Position numbers and translations under genes: made by a program. A DNA stretch of 64,000 nucleotides. It comes from Carnegiea gigantea (taxonomy: Eukaryota; Streptophyta; Magnoliopsida; Caryophyllales; Cactaceae). A model generated the notes under the pieces. That model worked only from the letters and a program-made list of their open reading frames with translations, made no database searches and was not told the origin of the DNA. The DNA lies in the NCBI GenBank assembly GCA_029747015.1, contig JAKOGI010000825.1:250001-314000 (forward strand), in the 5' to 3' direction. Shown here in pieces: positions 47,166 through 58,404 of this stretch. Within the stretch, counting starts at the first letter, position 1; each line of letters starts with the position of its first letter.

Positions 47166-48129
47166 CTACCATTATACTACCCACTTCTATAATGATCTCT
47201 ACTAGAAATGAATGTATTAAAATTTTTACTTTTATGTTCCATGTAAAAGACATTTTCCATATATTAGTCTTATTCAGTGAGGCAGCTTAGAAGAAATGAG
47301 TGTTTTTGGGAACTAGTAATTGGTAAATAATGTTAAGAAATTGAAAATATACAAGACAACAATAAATTTTAGAAGTCACTTTATTATGAACATATTTTTA
47401 TTTCATAAACAAAAGAATATGCGTGAGACACATACTCATGTAAGGTTAAATATGAACATAATGAAGAAGGCAAAATGTAAAAAAAGTGATGAAGTAGATT
47501 ATTTTCTATGGTTTATGGATTTCAAGATGCACCTCGATCCGAGTAGAGCGGTATAACAGTAATTCTTAGTATCCTTTCTCCTAAATGCATTAGGTTAGGA
47601 TGAAACTAGTTATTTTTTCCAAAAGAAGAAATTTTTTTAAGATTTTTGAGTGAAAACTTTGAATAACTACAGAAAGGTACCTTAACTTTTGTGTAAACTA
47701 TTTTAAGGACCCCTAATTTTAAAAACTAAGATCCCTTAAGTTATGTGGTAAATAATAGAAACGACCCTTAAAGTTTATGTAAACTATTTTTTGGTTCTAA
47801 CTCTACTATTTTGGTCCATGTAAAATGTCCATAACTTTTTATATTTGTATATTTTACCCTAATCCTTAAAAAATTACTTTCGAAAATTATAATTTTGTGC
47901 TTATGATGTTATTTTTATAAGTACTCCTTGAAGTGTCTCTTATCTGGTACGAGAGCCATGTTAGCCAAAAAAATTTAGATGATTAAAATAACTAATAGTT
48001 AATTAAGCATATTATATGCATTTGATGATTGAACCATCATCTATTTGTGCTTCTCCAAATTATTCACATAGTGTGCACACTTCAAAAGGATCTACTTCAA
48101 TAATACCATAATTAAACTACATCACTTGC
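47166..48129. other. unassigned AT-rich sequence
   Basis: Nearly 1 kb with no feature I can name. A plus ORF at 47,320-47,556 has Lys-rich, unstructured composition. The stretch 47,670-47,830 has repeated 'aaagtttatgtaaactatttt' phrases of a type common in plant intergenic repeats. Confidence 0.3.
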
Positions 48130-50110
48130 ATAGCTTTAAAATTAAAAGTGAAATTAGCAAAATTTAGACTAAAGTTAAGGAGATAAAGAAACAATTGTCT
48201 GAAATCCATCTTCCTTTAATCAATGAAGTTAAACATAGTGGAAAATCTGATCTAGGTATTAGTACTTCATTTCAGCAAATATATCCTTTCCAAAACCTAA
48301 AAAGAAATCCATTTCCATTATAAGATGTAAAAATTTAAAAAGGAGTACAAAATCATCTGAAAAATCATTGGAAAAGGAAGAGAAAGAACAAAAGAAAGAT
48401 GATGGAATATAAGCAGTACAACCTAGAAAAGTTGCAAAATATGCTTGATAAAGACCAAAATCTAGAAGAATTAAACAAAATTATGGATACAATGGTGGAT
48501 AAATAAGAAATACTCTCTAATGATAAGGAAGAGACAAATAATGTGTGGCTAGAAAAAGAAATATATCAACAAATGAATTTAATTGAAGTAGAGAATATGG
48601 ATGCTACTCGTTTATAAGAAATTAGGAGAAAATTGGATAATAAATATGAAATTAGTAGATGAAAGCGAAATCAATGAAATTGGAAAAGAACATAATATCG
48701 AATTTGAATCTATTTAGTTAACAATGTAATTTCAAAACTTGAAGAGTTTAATGAATCATCTAAAACATACCCATTTTATGAGACGTAAAACTATGCTAGC
48801 CAGATGAATTACCAACTTTTTTCTTTGGGTACATCCCAAAGGAAACCACATCCTTTAAAAAAATTAACCTCACTCTAATAAGTCAAATGGGTTGCATCAG
48901 AAACATAGATGGAGCTCATAACAGATAAAAAAATATTTGAACATTGGAAAAGGGTATAAGAGCATCTTGAACTTGAATACCACATGGATTGTTGGAAATT
49001 TCTTAAATTATACTGAACATAATTTTTCTGGAACTATAGCTGATTGGTACGACTCACTAAAATGAGGAAGACGAAAATGTATTAAGAATGATGGAAACAT
49101 TAGCTAATATGTTCAAAAAATCATGTAATGAAAAATTGAATTTATCGAAGCCAAACTTGATTCCGTGGAAAGAGCTCCGGAGGGGCAATGAAGATGCATT
49201 ATAGACAGAGTTTGAGACATGACGTATCTGAAAAATTATATTGATGAATTCAATCAATATTATTACAAATCTGGGCATAATAAAACCATTATTCAGTGTG
49301 TTTTATGACAAATTACCTTATTCTATAAATTTCATAATCAATGAAAAATACATTACATGCCTTGAAAAAGCAGTTATCATTGATACCATAGCTACAAGAA
49401 TCTTTTATTTAAGAAAATGGGATAATGATCAATGTTGTGATCTTCAAAAATAAAGAGAAATGATAAATAATTTCTACCCTATTGGGATACTCCTTATGAA
49501 TGGAGAAATGAACCTAAGAAGAGATGGAAAACAAAATTTATAAGAAAAAGAATTCTAACAAGAAAAGGGGGGAAATACAAAAGAAAGTATTATAAGAAGC
49601 AGTTATCATTGATACCCTAGCTGCAAGAATCTTTTATTTAAGAAAATGGGATAATGATTAATGTTGTGATCTTCAAAAATAAAGAAAAATGACAAACAAT
49701 TTCTACCCTATTGGGATACTCCTCATGAATGGGGAAATGAACCTAAGAAGAGAAGGAAAATAAAATTTATAAGAAAAAGAGTTCTAATAAGAAAAGGGGG
49801 GAAAATACAAAAGAAAGTATTATAAGAAGCTAAGCCCTAAAACTGAAGTTCTTCAGAAAAGTTACCTACTATTCTGCAGGGAAAAATGGTTGTAAGTGTT
49901 TGGCATGTGTAGAAGTATAGCATTATCCAAATGAATGTAAAAGGAGAAAGAGCAACAAGGTTATTGAAACTTTAGGTTGTTTAAATGATTTTGAGATTAA
50001 CGAAGAAGAAGCACTAGACCTTGCTCTGAAAGACAACAAAGGAATTGTTGAGATAATAATAGAAGATGAATACGAAGAAAGTGATTACAAACAAACTATG
50101 GAAAACACCT
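48130..50110 (+). pseudogene. caulimovirid coat-protein-like region (broken)
   Basis: The diagnostic signal is at 49,891-49,938: C-K-C-L-A-C-V-E-V-stop-H-Y-P-N-E-C, the CXCX2CX4HX4C finger confined to coat proteins of Caulimoviridae, here with a stop inside. It is preceded by a run rich in Arg/Lys/Tyr and followed by an acidic Glu-rich tail ('EEEALDLALKDNKGIVEI'), the usual arrangement. A longer readable piece at 49,241-49,453 includes 'FYDKLPYSINFII'. In a virus this protein forms the capsid and binds the RNA. Stops, frame changes and a 229-bp duplication disrupt it. Confidence 0.7.
49371..49829 (+). repeat. 229-bp tandem duplication in the coat-protein relic
   Basis: 'cagttatcattgatacc' starts at 49,371 and again at 49,600; each unit runs through 'ggggatactcc' to 'tattataagaag'. 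The copies differ at only a few sites. The junction has 'aag' microhomology. The duplication breaks the coding order, so it followed loss of function or arose in the host genome. Confidence 0.9.
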
Positions 50111-50329
50111 AAATTACTCTAGGCAATCTTCAAGGAGAGGAATTGCGCTAGACAATAGGTGAAGAGGTTAAACGAGATTAGGTCCCTTCTATAATACAAA
50201 AACACATGATCGATAACAAATCCATCTTTCAATTAAAAAAATAAGTATGTCTGCAAAATGATGAAAGGCGATTTATAGACAAAAGACTTTAAATTTGATG
50301 TGGGAAATGTTAATCTCATTAACTAGAAA

Positions 50330-50745
50330 AATATCCTTAAGCATAACAAGGACTATAAATCTAGATATATCCATGTTGAAACTGTCCAAATTCAAAATAC
50401 ACCATTATCGTGTTACAAATATATCAACCTTTATGCTCCACTCTATGATAATGGACATACGAAATTTAATAATTAAATTATCATATGGATTAAGATGAAT
50501 TTGAATAATGGTTCAGTAGGATTCAATTTCTGACTAGGATATTATGTGAGTCTAAAATATGAATTTACTAATAACTTTTTGTCCCATAAAATAAAAACAG
50601 ATGGGATGAATATGAAGAGAAGAGGTTTGCCAGTAAGGATATTTTTGAAGATAATCGATAAATTAGATAATGTTGTAGACTCCAAGACTAAGGTAACGAA
50701 TTTGAAAGTCCCATTCCAATGCAAAAAATTCTCAGGATAAAGACC
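50330..50745 (+). pseudogene. caulimovirid movement-protein-like region (broken)
   Basis: Pieces in two frames: 'RYIHVETVQIQ' at about 50,365-50,400, then 'DNGHTKFNN' (50,446-50,472), and the readable frame from 50,546 ('SLKYEFTNNFLSHKIKTDG', ending near 50,740). The order and spacing of hydrophobic beta-strand-like segments resemble the 30K-type movement proteins of Caulimoviridae, which open plasmodesmata. The match is by pattern only and moderate. It lies downstream of the coat-protein finger, which matters for classification. Confidence 0.45.
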
Positions 50746-51599
50746 AATTTGCAAGAGATAAAATCGATAGGCCTTGAATAGATAGCTTTGCTAATCTTAC
50801 AAAAATCAATAAGAAAGATATTATAAAAATCGATACAATTAAAAAGTTACTATTATACCCTAACTATTAAGAAGTGTGAGTGCAAGATCAACATGAAGAG
50901 AAGGATCTTTAATAGCTAACGAAGAAGTTAAAGAAGATGATATAATTAGTATGACCTGTAATACGTATAATGAGTTTTGAACCTAAAAGAAACAGTATAG
51001 ATCAATGTGTAGGTTTGGAAGAAAAATCACTAGGTGCCAAATAACGACCATTAGTGAACCAATTTATAAGGATGAATTTATCAAAAATATAACTAAGGAC
51101 ATACGTTATAAGGTCACTAACACTAATCTTAATAGCATTTATATCTCAATAAATATATGCTGAGAGGGATAAAATAGATGTGAATTGTGTGCTTACATTA
51201 AAAGTGATTGTTTTGTCTATTTTGAAAAACGATCGCTATTTTCAGAATTCAAGTAGAAAAAACTATGGCCTAATGGTTAGATTATATTCATGGCAACATA
51301 ATAAAAACTGTACAATGGTTATTTAGGCATACCAGAGGCTTTATACATCATTAATACCCTTAAATCTACATAGCAACAATCCTCCTCATTCATTTTTCCT
51401 TACAAAAGAGTCCCTCACCCTATTAGTGGCATTTCTTCTATTCCTTTTCTATCATATCATGTAAATCATAACTATAAAAGCTACTTGTAATTTTTGTTTA
51501 TAGGTATTGCTTCCTGTGAATTGCATCAGTTCACTTTGCTAAGCTTCTCAATCCCATTGCGAGCTAGTGATGCTAAATACCTCAATTAACACTAATAAG

Positions 51600-54530
51600 T
51601 AGGTATCTCATGAGTATTAATATTTAAAATAAATGTGTTTATGACTTTCCTACCCATTGGAACATAGGCTGCTGACTATGTTCACTTCCATCGCAAACCC
51701 CTTCCATCTATCCTTGGTATTCAACCTCTTATGCATCACTAGCCAAGTTAAAAAGATGCATCTATGTATTCTCATTATGTACCAAATAAGTGGATACCGA
51801 AGATAGTTTTCAGCTACTATTCCTCAGCCAATTATAGTCCTTTGTGATAGTATAACAACCTACATTGCCATTCTTCCATACTGAGTTAACAGTATCAAAC
51901 GCTTAACTTATAATATCTTTGGCTTCAACAGCCTAATCCAGTATAGCTATCTCGGATGAATAACCACACAGACAAATTGATTTCCCCTTCAGGTAGCAGT
52001 GCTTTACCCAATTGAGCCATAGAGTATCCTTCTTCCCAGCTATATGCTAATCTAGATTAGCAATAGTAGCCATAATATACATAAAAAAACCCTCACTCCT
52101 ATGCCATCCTATCTCTTTACAAGGTTCACAACATCCCAGGTAATCAAATATATTTCTCATATGATCAGCTATGGAGTCCCATAGAAGTTATCTACAAATT
52201 TGAGTAATTCATCAAGGACTCCTTTGGGGAGAATGAAAGATTGACCAATATGTGAACATGTTGTAAAGCAAAAAATTGATGAGCTGAATTTTCCTATCAT
52301 AAGATAGATTCCTAGCAGGCTAGCTCTTGATTCTACTGGTAATTTTGTCCACTAATGCTTCGTAGTTCACTTTATTTAACTTGTGGGGCTTGATAGGCAT
52401 CCCTAAACACTTCAAGAGGCGTGTGGTTTCCTTATACCCTATGATATTCATAAGTGGGGCCTTTCTATACAACTCAACTCTAGCAATGATGAAAGTTGAA
52501 TTTCGCGCAATAGCTTTCAGGCATGTGTAGTAAGAGAAATTTATAGATGCAACCATAATGCATTGTACACTAGCTACATCCCCTCTATAAAATAGAAGTA
52601 GATCATTAGCAAAGCAAAGTCGAAATAACTTCAATGAACTACAACCAGGGTGGAATTTGAAATCTTTCTTCAAGGCTACTAATTTGAGTGTCTTGCCCAA
52701 ACACTACATTATTAAGACAAACATCACTGGTGACATTGGGTCACCATGTCTTAGACCACTTTTACTCCCAAAATAGTCATGAATTTATCCATTTAGTTTA
52801 ATGCGAAAGGAAGCTGAGCTGATGCAACTCACAACTATATTCACAAATTTTATGGGAAACCCAAAACTAATTAATATGATCTCCATGACTCTCCCTCTAA
52901 TAGTATCATATGCTTTTTATAAGTCAACTTTTAGCATGCATCTCAAAGATACTTGTTCCTTACCATAGAGCTTGGCAAGATCTTCACAAAATCAAAATAT
53001 TTGACAGACCTTCCATGCACCAAAGCACCTTATAATACATCCACTATATCAAGAAGAATGCTCTTCAACCTTGCAGAAATGATCACAGTGATGCTTTTAT
53101 TGATGCTATTAGAGCATGCTATAGGCATAAGATTAGCTACCCTTATAAGGTTTAGACCTTCGGCACTATAGCAAGAATTGTTGCATTTACTTGTTTTAAA
53201 ATCTTACGAGTATCAAAAAGTCTTTGACAGCATAGCATACATCTTTCCTTACTATATCTTAGTTTTCTTTGAAAATATAGCTCCCAAACCCATCAAATCT
53301 AGGACATTATCATTACCTGTATAGAACATTGCTTCTTTGATCCCCAAGTTTGAAACAAGCTTCAACATCTTACCCCTCTGTGATGCCGTTAAACATGGAC
53401 CTTGCATTATTACTTCAGGGTTGTGATTGGCCCCATCAATTACCTTCCCTAGGAATTCAGAAAAAATATCCACTAAAATTCCTTAATTCTTCATTGGTCC
53501 TAAGTATTCATCCCATTCATATCACACAACCTCTTAATAGAGGAATTATAGTTCTTATGCTGTAAACTGGCATGGGAGAATGGAGTGTTTTGATCCCCAT
53601 GCTTTGGCCATTGTTCCTTTTATTTTTACTCAAGAACACTCTCTTAGCATGTAAAGATAATTTGTATTCCTTGATAACCCTTAAAGATAATATGTATTCC
53701 TTAATAACCCTTATTTCAGAGTCAAAGAATGCCTCACTGGGATCCCATATTACCCCCTGTAAATCATGAAGTTTTTGCTAGTTAGTAAAAACTTTTACAT
53801 GGATGTGTCACAAAAAAAAATTCCTTTGTTCAAAGCCCTAAGAGGCTTCTTCAATGCCTTAAGTTTGCTGACAAGTCTAAACATAGGTATTCTATAGATC
53901 TTTTATTCCACACTTCCTCCATAGTCTGTTGAAGTTACGATACTAAGTCCACATTTTAGAATTAGAAGTGAGGATTCCTGCCAAGTGCTACAAAACCCAA
54001 ACTAATTAGTAAAGGGCCATGATTAGATATATCTTCAGGGAGGGCACCATACTTCACTCCTGGAAATGATTATATAGCAAACCCATTTAAAAGTACCCTA
54101 TTCTATTGACACAAGTGAAATTAGGTATCTCATTTCTTGCAAGGAACAATAAGTCACAAAGTCAGCAAAATCTTCAATATCAAAGGTAGTGACTATGTCA
54201 CCTCCCAACCTTTCATACAAAGGAAGCAAGCTATTGAAGACCCCTCAATCAATCCATACCAATCCAATATTCAAAGAACTATTAACCAAATCCTCCATAG
54301 TAACTTCCATACTGCATGATCATTATCACCATAGACAACAGTAATGTAAGAGTCATTTCCGGCATCATTCTTTGCTCTACCACGTATATATTTCTTATAC
54401 ATGTTTAGAATATCCATAGACATTCTATTAGGATATCCTAAGTCACCCATATTATACCCCTATCCTTATTGGTGGAATTAATGGCCATAGACCACCTAAG
54501 ATAGACGTTCTTGCTTATTTCAACCCCCTT
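51600..54530 (-). pseudogene. L1-type LINE, ORF2 remnant
   Basis: Right to left on the minus strand. An endonuclease-domain tail at 54,350-54,030 has 'TFDIEDFADFVTYCSLQEMRY'. A linker follows (53,950-53,550), then reverse-transcriptase motifs: 'GKVIDGANHNPEV' region (53,473-53,252), 'MLKVDL-KAYDTI' near 52,930, LRHGDP at 52,736-52,760, and a 126-codon open frame 52,700-52,320 containing LCFANDLLLF. The catalytic F-A-D-D is F-A-N-D here (52,602-52,613), so the enzyme is dead even in its open part. 'LWLNWVKHCYLKGK' near 52,000 is the conserved C-terminal block. ORF1, the 5' end and a poly-A tail are not visible. Confidence 0.75.
53654..53714. repeat. 30-bp direct duplication inside the LINE remnant
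   Basis: 'aaagataatttgtattcctt' at 53,654 recurs with two changes at 53,684. A local slippage product. Confidence 0.8.
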
Positions 54531-54599
54531 GTTTTTTATAACTTTTTCCTCAACAATACCCAATAATTAATCTAATTTATTCCAAGATAAACATTTTAT

Positions 54600-55112
54600 T
54601 TTACAATTAATTGGTGAGAGGGTTGGTGAAAACCCCAAAAGAACACCCCCTCCCCCTTGCTTGTCTCTTCATGAGTAGCAGATGGAGAAAAGGGGCAAAG
54701 CCCCTTTTACTTTTTTTTTTTTGGGTCTTAAGCTGATCAATAATTGGTAATGCTAGTCTAGTTCATATCCTGAACTCTAAACCCGAATCGTTGATACGAC
54801 CTTCTGTCGACTATTCATTCCCAAATATACAAAGGTTCGATTTATTAAACATCGAACTACTTCTAAGGTTGACAACCTAATCGCACTCGGGAAACGACTA
54901 AATTAAACTATCGGTATAGTTTACGGACACAATTAGCATGAATTAACTTTAAAATTAATAATAGCAATAATAATCCTTTTTAATAAAATTATCGTTCACA
55001 TAAGCACATCAGTTAATAATTTGACTTGTATGGTTACTAAAAATACGATTTTTATAACGTAGAAAGCTAGACAAGCAGGTTAACTTAAAACAAAGAAGGC
55101 GGGAGTTACAGC
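54600..55112 (-). mobile_element. truncated LARD-B-type LTR, inverted
   Basis: Read on the minus strand from 55,112 it begins TGTAACTCCCGCC and follows the first 500 bp of the LARD-B LTR ('gttaacctg', 'acgataattttattaaaaa', 'tagtttaatttagtcg', 'tttaataaatcgaacc'), ending just beyond the GC hairpin (54,688-54,708). The rest of the LTR is missing. Its divergence from LARD-B is clearly greater than that between the two LARD-B LTRs. Confidence 0.85.
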
Positions 55113-55941
55113 ATGATCTTAAGCCCTAAGAGTGCTTTTAGGGAAGATAATGTCAGCATGAATTTGAATGTGTAAAGATGAGCCAGATCCTTCAAAAGGG
55201 TAACATAAGCCCTTTGTGGGGTTAAATGTAAAAGGATGCGCTATACTCGTCTAATTGGAGGAACAACTCTAGCTTTAGTCTCATGGTTATAGATAAGAAA
55301 GGATAGGTTCGACCTTCACAGGGGTAAAAGAAAAAGGTGAGCTGGACCCACTTAGAGGGGGATAGAAGGATGACTTTATCCCTATAATGCTAAATGTGCG
55401 AAGGTAGGTTGGACTCTCCTAGGAGGTTAATAAAAGCACAACTTTAGCCCCATGGGCCCTGTTAAACAGTAGCACGAACATGAGATCAATCGCATGTGGC
55501 TAAATGTGCAGAGTTAGGCTGGACCTCTACTACAAGGCAGCATCTGTAGAACTTTAACCTTGTAGGGATAAATACACAAAGGTAGGTTACACCCTTCTAG
55601 AGGGAAACATGTGTATGAGACTCTATGGATTAACTCCAAATCCCGAAGGGGCCTCATCAATCAAATAAGACAAATAAGCTCAGTGAATAAACATCCATGT
55701 CATTAGCTTTTGTATGATATGAGTTGTCAAATGGGCAAAACTCTCAAGAGACATGAGCCTTTAAAAAGGGGAACTCCTACGATGGTTACATCGTGGATAA
55801 GGGAAAGCCCATACTTAGATAGTGGTACCATAGCCTTTTACATGAAGTACTTTTAAAGGTTGTCAATATACCAATTCCAGAGAACTGTTCAACACTAGAG
55901 TGTGATAAACCTGAAAAGTTCCTAACATGACCTCCTTATGA
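55113..55941. repeat. degenerate minisatellite and unassigned flank
   Basis: From about 55,180 to 55,620 a phrase of the type 'aaaggtaggttggaccctcctaga', followed by 'aactttagccccatgg', recurs five or six times at intervals of about 70-95 bp with strong drift. 55,625-55,941 shows no structure I can name. The theme resembles UTR minisatellites of Tat-type elements but no element boundary is visible. Confidence 0.5.
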
Positions 55942-55946
55942 ATAAC

Positions 55947-56228
55947 TTGAATGCCGCGACCCCCTCTCAGATCGTGGATAGTTATGAGGAACGGCTTCAA
56001 GGATCGTCGACTGACCCCACAAATCACCACAAACCTTTCCGGCGTGTTTCGTCCTACCTCACACACTGCCTGGGAAACTTCCCACGAGGTCACCTATCCT
56101 AACATTGCTCCCCAGCAAGCACGCTTAACTGTAGAGTTCTTAAAAGTGGGCTTCCCGAAAAGAAAGGTGCATCTTTGGTGATATAAGTAGTCACATTAAG
56201 TCCTTTAAGCCACACACGGGGTGTTATA
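55947..56228 (-). repeat. TRIM 3' LTR
   Basis: 282 bp; minus strand starts TATAACACCCCGTGTGTGGC and ends GGGTCGCGGCATTCAA. Confidence 0.9.
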
Positions 56229-56386
56229 ATCACCCCCGCTTGAACTACACAACTTCCTTGGTGTGCCTTACTAACCAACGGACTTACGAGTCCTCTTGAC
56301 CAGCAGTTCACACCCAGTATCTTTGCCCTACTAGGTGATTTCCCATGGGCTCTTCATCCACTGGCACAACTCACAGTCACGGGTCG

Positions 56387-56398
56387 GCTCTAATACCA
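56387..56398 (-). other. TRIM primer-binding site
   Basis: TGGTATTAGAGC on the minus strand, identical to the LARD-A primer site, including the T at position 7 where the tRNA-complementary form has C. Confidence 0.9.
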
Positions 56399-56400
56399 TC

Positions 56401-56680
56401 TATAATGCCCCGACCCCCTCTCAAGTCACGGACAGTTACCAGGAACGGCTTCAAAGATCATCGACTGGCCCTACAAATCACCACAAACTTTTTCGGCGTA
56501 TTTCATCCTTGCTCACATGCTACATGGGAAACTTCCCAAGGCCACCCATCCCAAGATTGCTTCCCACCAAGCATACTTAACTGTAGAGTTCTTAAGAGTG
56601 GGCTTTCCGGAAAGAAAGGTGCACCGTTGCTGATATAAGTAGTCACATCAAATCCTTTAAGCCTCGCACAGGGTGCTACA
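56401..56680 (-). repeat. TRIM 5' LTR
   Basis: 280 bp; minus strand starts TGTAGCACCCTGTGCGAGGC and ends GGGGCATTATA. About 85% like the 3' copy by eye. Confidence 0.9.
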
Positions 56681-56685
56681 ATAAC

Positions 56686-58175
56686 ATAAGCTCCTTTTTA
56701 GTTTATTATTAACTTACCACAAACAACTAACTTGCTTACAATTCAGTCTTCATGAGAAACAAGTCCCCAACTTCGAGTGGTGCTCCTCTGCTCTCCGATT
56801 GTACATCGTTCATAAGGGCTTGAAATGTGCATTGTTTTAGGGTTATTTGGTAGCATTTCTTAGGGGATTATTTACTTTAAAGATTGATTTTTGCCCATAT
56901 TCCTGTTTTACGCTTGGTGCATCTGCTCAATGTCTTTTGTAGGCTTTAAAACCTGTTGACCTCGTGTTGACTCCTTTAATGATATCGTATGATTCACCAC
57001 GAAGGATGCCCTAGTCCCCAACGCTTATACTATCAAGCAAAGAGTAAAAAGTGGCTCAGACGCCACCATGAACTCTTCATGGTGGAGACCACGGACTATG
57101 GTGGCATGATTCTCTGTGCGTCTTTTTATTCCTCACCATTTGTGGCTGATAATGTGGTAGTTTTTTTTTTTTTTTTTTTGGCTAGTTTTGACTGCTTAAA
57201 GATGAATCCCATCCATCTTTCATCTTTTAAAATACATCCATTCACTAATCCAGTTGGAGTAAGGAAACATTTAAAAACTACATTTACAAGTTACAGGCCT
57301 TGAAGATTGCAAGATCGCTTGGGAAATCTCCATTTGAAGAGTGCTTTGTTTCACTTTACTTCTTAGACTCTTTTAGGTCATTTTTAGATTGAATCATATT
57401 TAACTTCGACTCTTTTGATTGGTAGAATAATCATGAGTGAGTAGTTTCTTTAAATTTGAGGATTTGCTAGCCAAAATAATGACGTTAGACATTTAGTTTA
57501 TAACATCTTGTGTTTGATCTTGTCTGGAGTTAATTCAATCTAGTTTTATGTTTTATTAATTTGTGTAATTTTTAGCCAATTTGCTTGCATATTACCAGCT
57601 ATAGTTGGGTGAAGTACTAAAAAGAAAAATCTATTATCTTATCAATTAGATTAGACTTGACTTTGTGATACTTTAGAGAGAATTACATGTTGGGAGGCAA
57701 AATTGGCAATTTTGATCTAGAACTTGGAATAAAATAAGAACCTTTGAGAAATGGTAATTAGATTAGTTTAATAATTCATTTTAATTCAAAAGGAATACCT
57801 GAACTTTATATGATTGTCAACCTTCTCTATATGATTGTCAACCTTTGGATGATCCAACTTGAGAACACACATGCTTAATTCCTAAATTCAATTCATCATA
57901 GGCAGAATAAATGTCTAGATGCTTTTAATGGATTGATTTTCTCTTTTAGTGATAAAGTGTTTACTTAGCTTAGATAAATCACCCTTTCGCTTAGCACATG
58001 CGTAATTCCCATACTCAATTCATTGTAAGCACATACTTAGTTTATATTTAATTAATTGATTTATTCCCCTTAGCATTTTAATACGAAAAAACACAATAGA
58101 TTGCACTGGTCCTTGTGTAATGACACTTGATTTTTATTGCAACTCATTCACTTACAATGGTGATCGTGTTTCTGG
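56686..58175 (+). mobile_element. probable gypsy LTR fragment, plus orientation
   Basis: Non-coding. A CCACCATG/CCACGG-rich segment (57,060-57,105), a T run at 57,161-57,179, then an AT-rich body. It ends at about 58,175 with 'gtttctggcaccattatgag', resembling a decayed TTTTTGGCGCC-type primer site. This fits the 3' part of an Athila/Tat LTR followed by its leader. No partner LTR is visible in the window. The ORF at 56,989-57,303 is probably fortuitous. Confidence 0.4.
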
Positions 58176-58404
58176 CACCATTATGAGAGATCCAGTTCCC
58201 AAGTAATGAGTTTATCCTTATAAGATTGACTAAGCATTTTTCCTTTGTTATCTTTGGTCAGTTGGGTAGTGTTTTTGTTGGTGCTTGTAGGATCTTTTCC
58301 CTTTTATACAAATTCATATCCCATATGATCATAATTATGAAATTGAGAGGACTTTTCATTTTAGGAGAAAGAGGTAAAGACTAGAGAAGGCATAAGACCT
58401 GTGA
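58176..58404. other. leader-like spacer between two opposed LTR fragments
   Basis: About 230 bp, no ORF. It may be what remains of the leader following the plus-strand LTR. Confidence 0.25.

Larger units (their letters stand above)
48130..51290 (+). mobile_element. endogenous caulimovirid (pararetrovirus) relic
   Basis: A plus-strand fragment with many stops. In order it shows a Lys/Glu-rich N-terminal region with coiled-coil character (48,135-48,780), capsid-like remains (48,880-49,480), a basic segment, a zinc finger of caulimovirid coat-protein type (49,891-49,938), an acidic tail (49,960-50,100), and a movement-protein-like region (about 50,330-50,740). A tail to about 51,290 is unassigned. 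I found no protease, reverse transcriptase or RNase H for this element. It is interrupted throughout and cannot encode a virus. Confidence 0.65.
55947..56680 (-). mobile_element. TRIM (terminal-repeat retrotransposon in miniature)
   Basis: Complete 734-bp element on the minus strand. LTRs are 56,401-56,680 (5', 280 bp) and 55,947-56,228 (3', 282 bp), separated by only 172 bp. The minus strand has primer site TGGTATTAGAGC two bases from the 5' LTR (56,387-56,398) and polypurine tract TTCAAGCGGGGGTGAT next to the 3' LTR (56,229-56,244). A perfect target-site duplication ATAAC flanks it (55,942-55,946 and 56,681-56,685). It has no coding capacity, so it depended on proteins from another element. 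The ORFs in both LTRs (for example 55,951-56,181 and 56,345-56,638) arise from the repeat and are not genes. Confidence 0.93.

Noticed and set aside
52320..52700. Functional reverse transcriptase frame
   Set aside because: It is a LINE fragment with F-A-N-D in place of the catalytic F-A-D-D and stops on both sides.
55951..56638. Several 70-97-codon ORFs in the TRIM
   Set aside because: They lie inside the LTRs of a non-coding element and are disrupted differently in the two copies.
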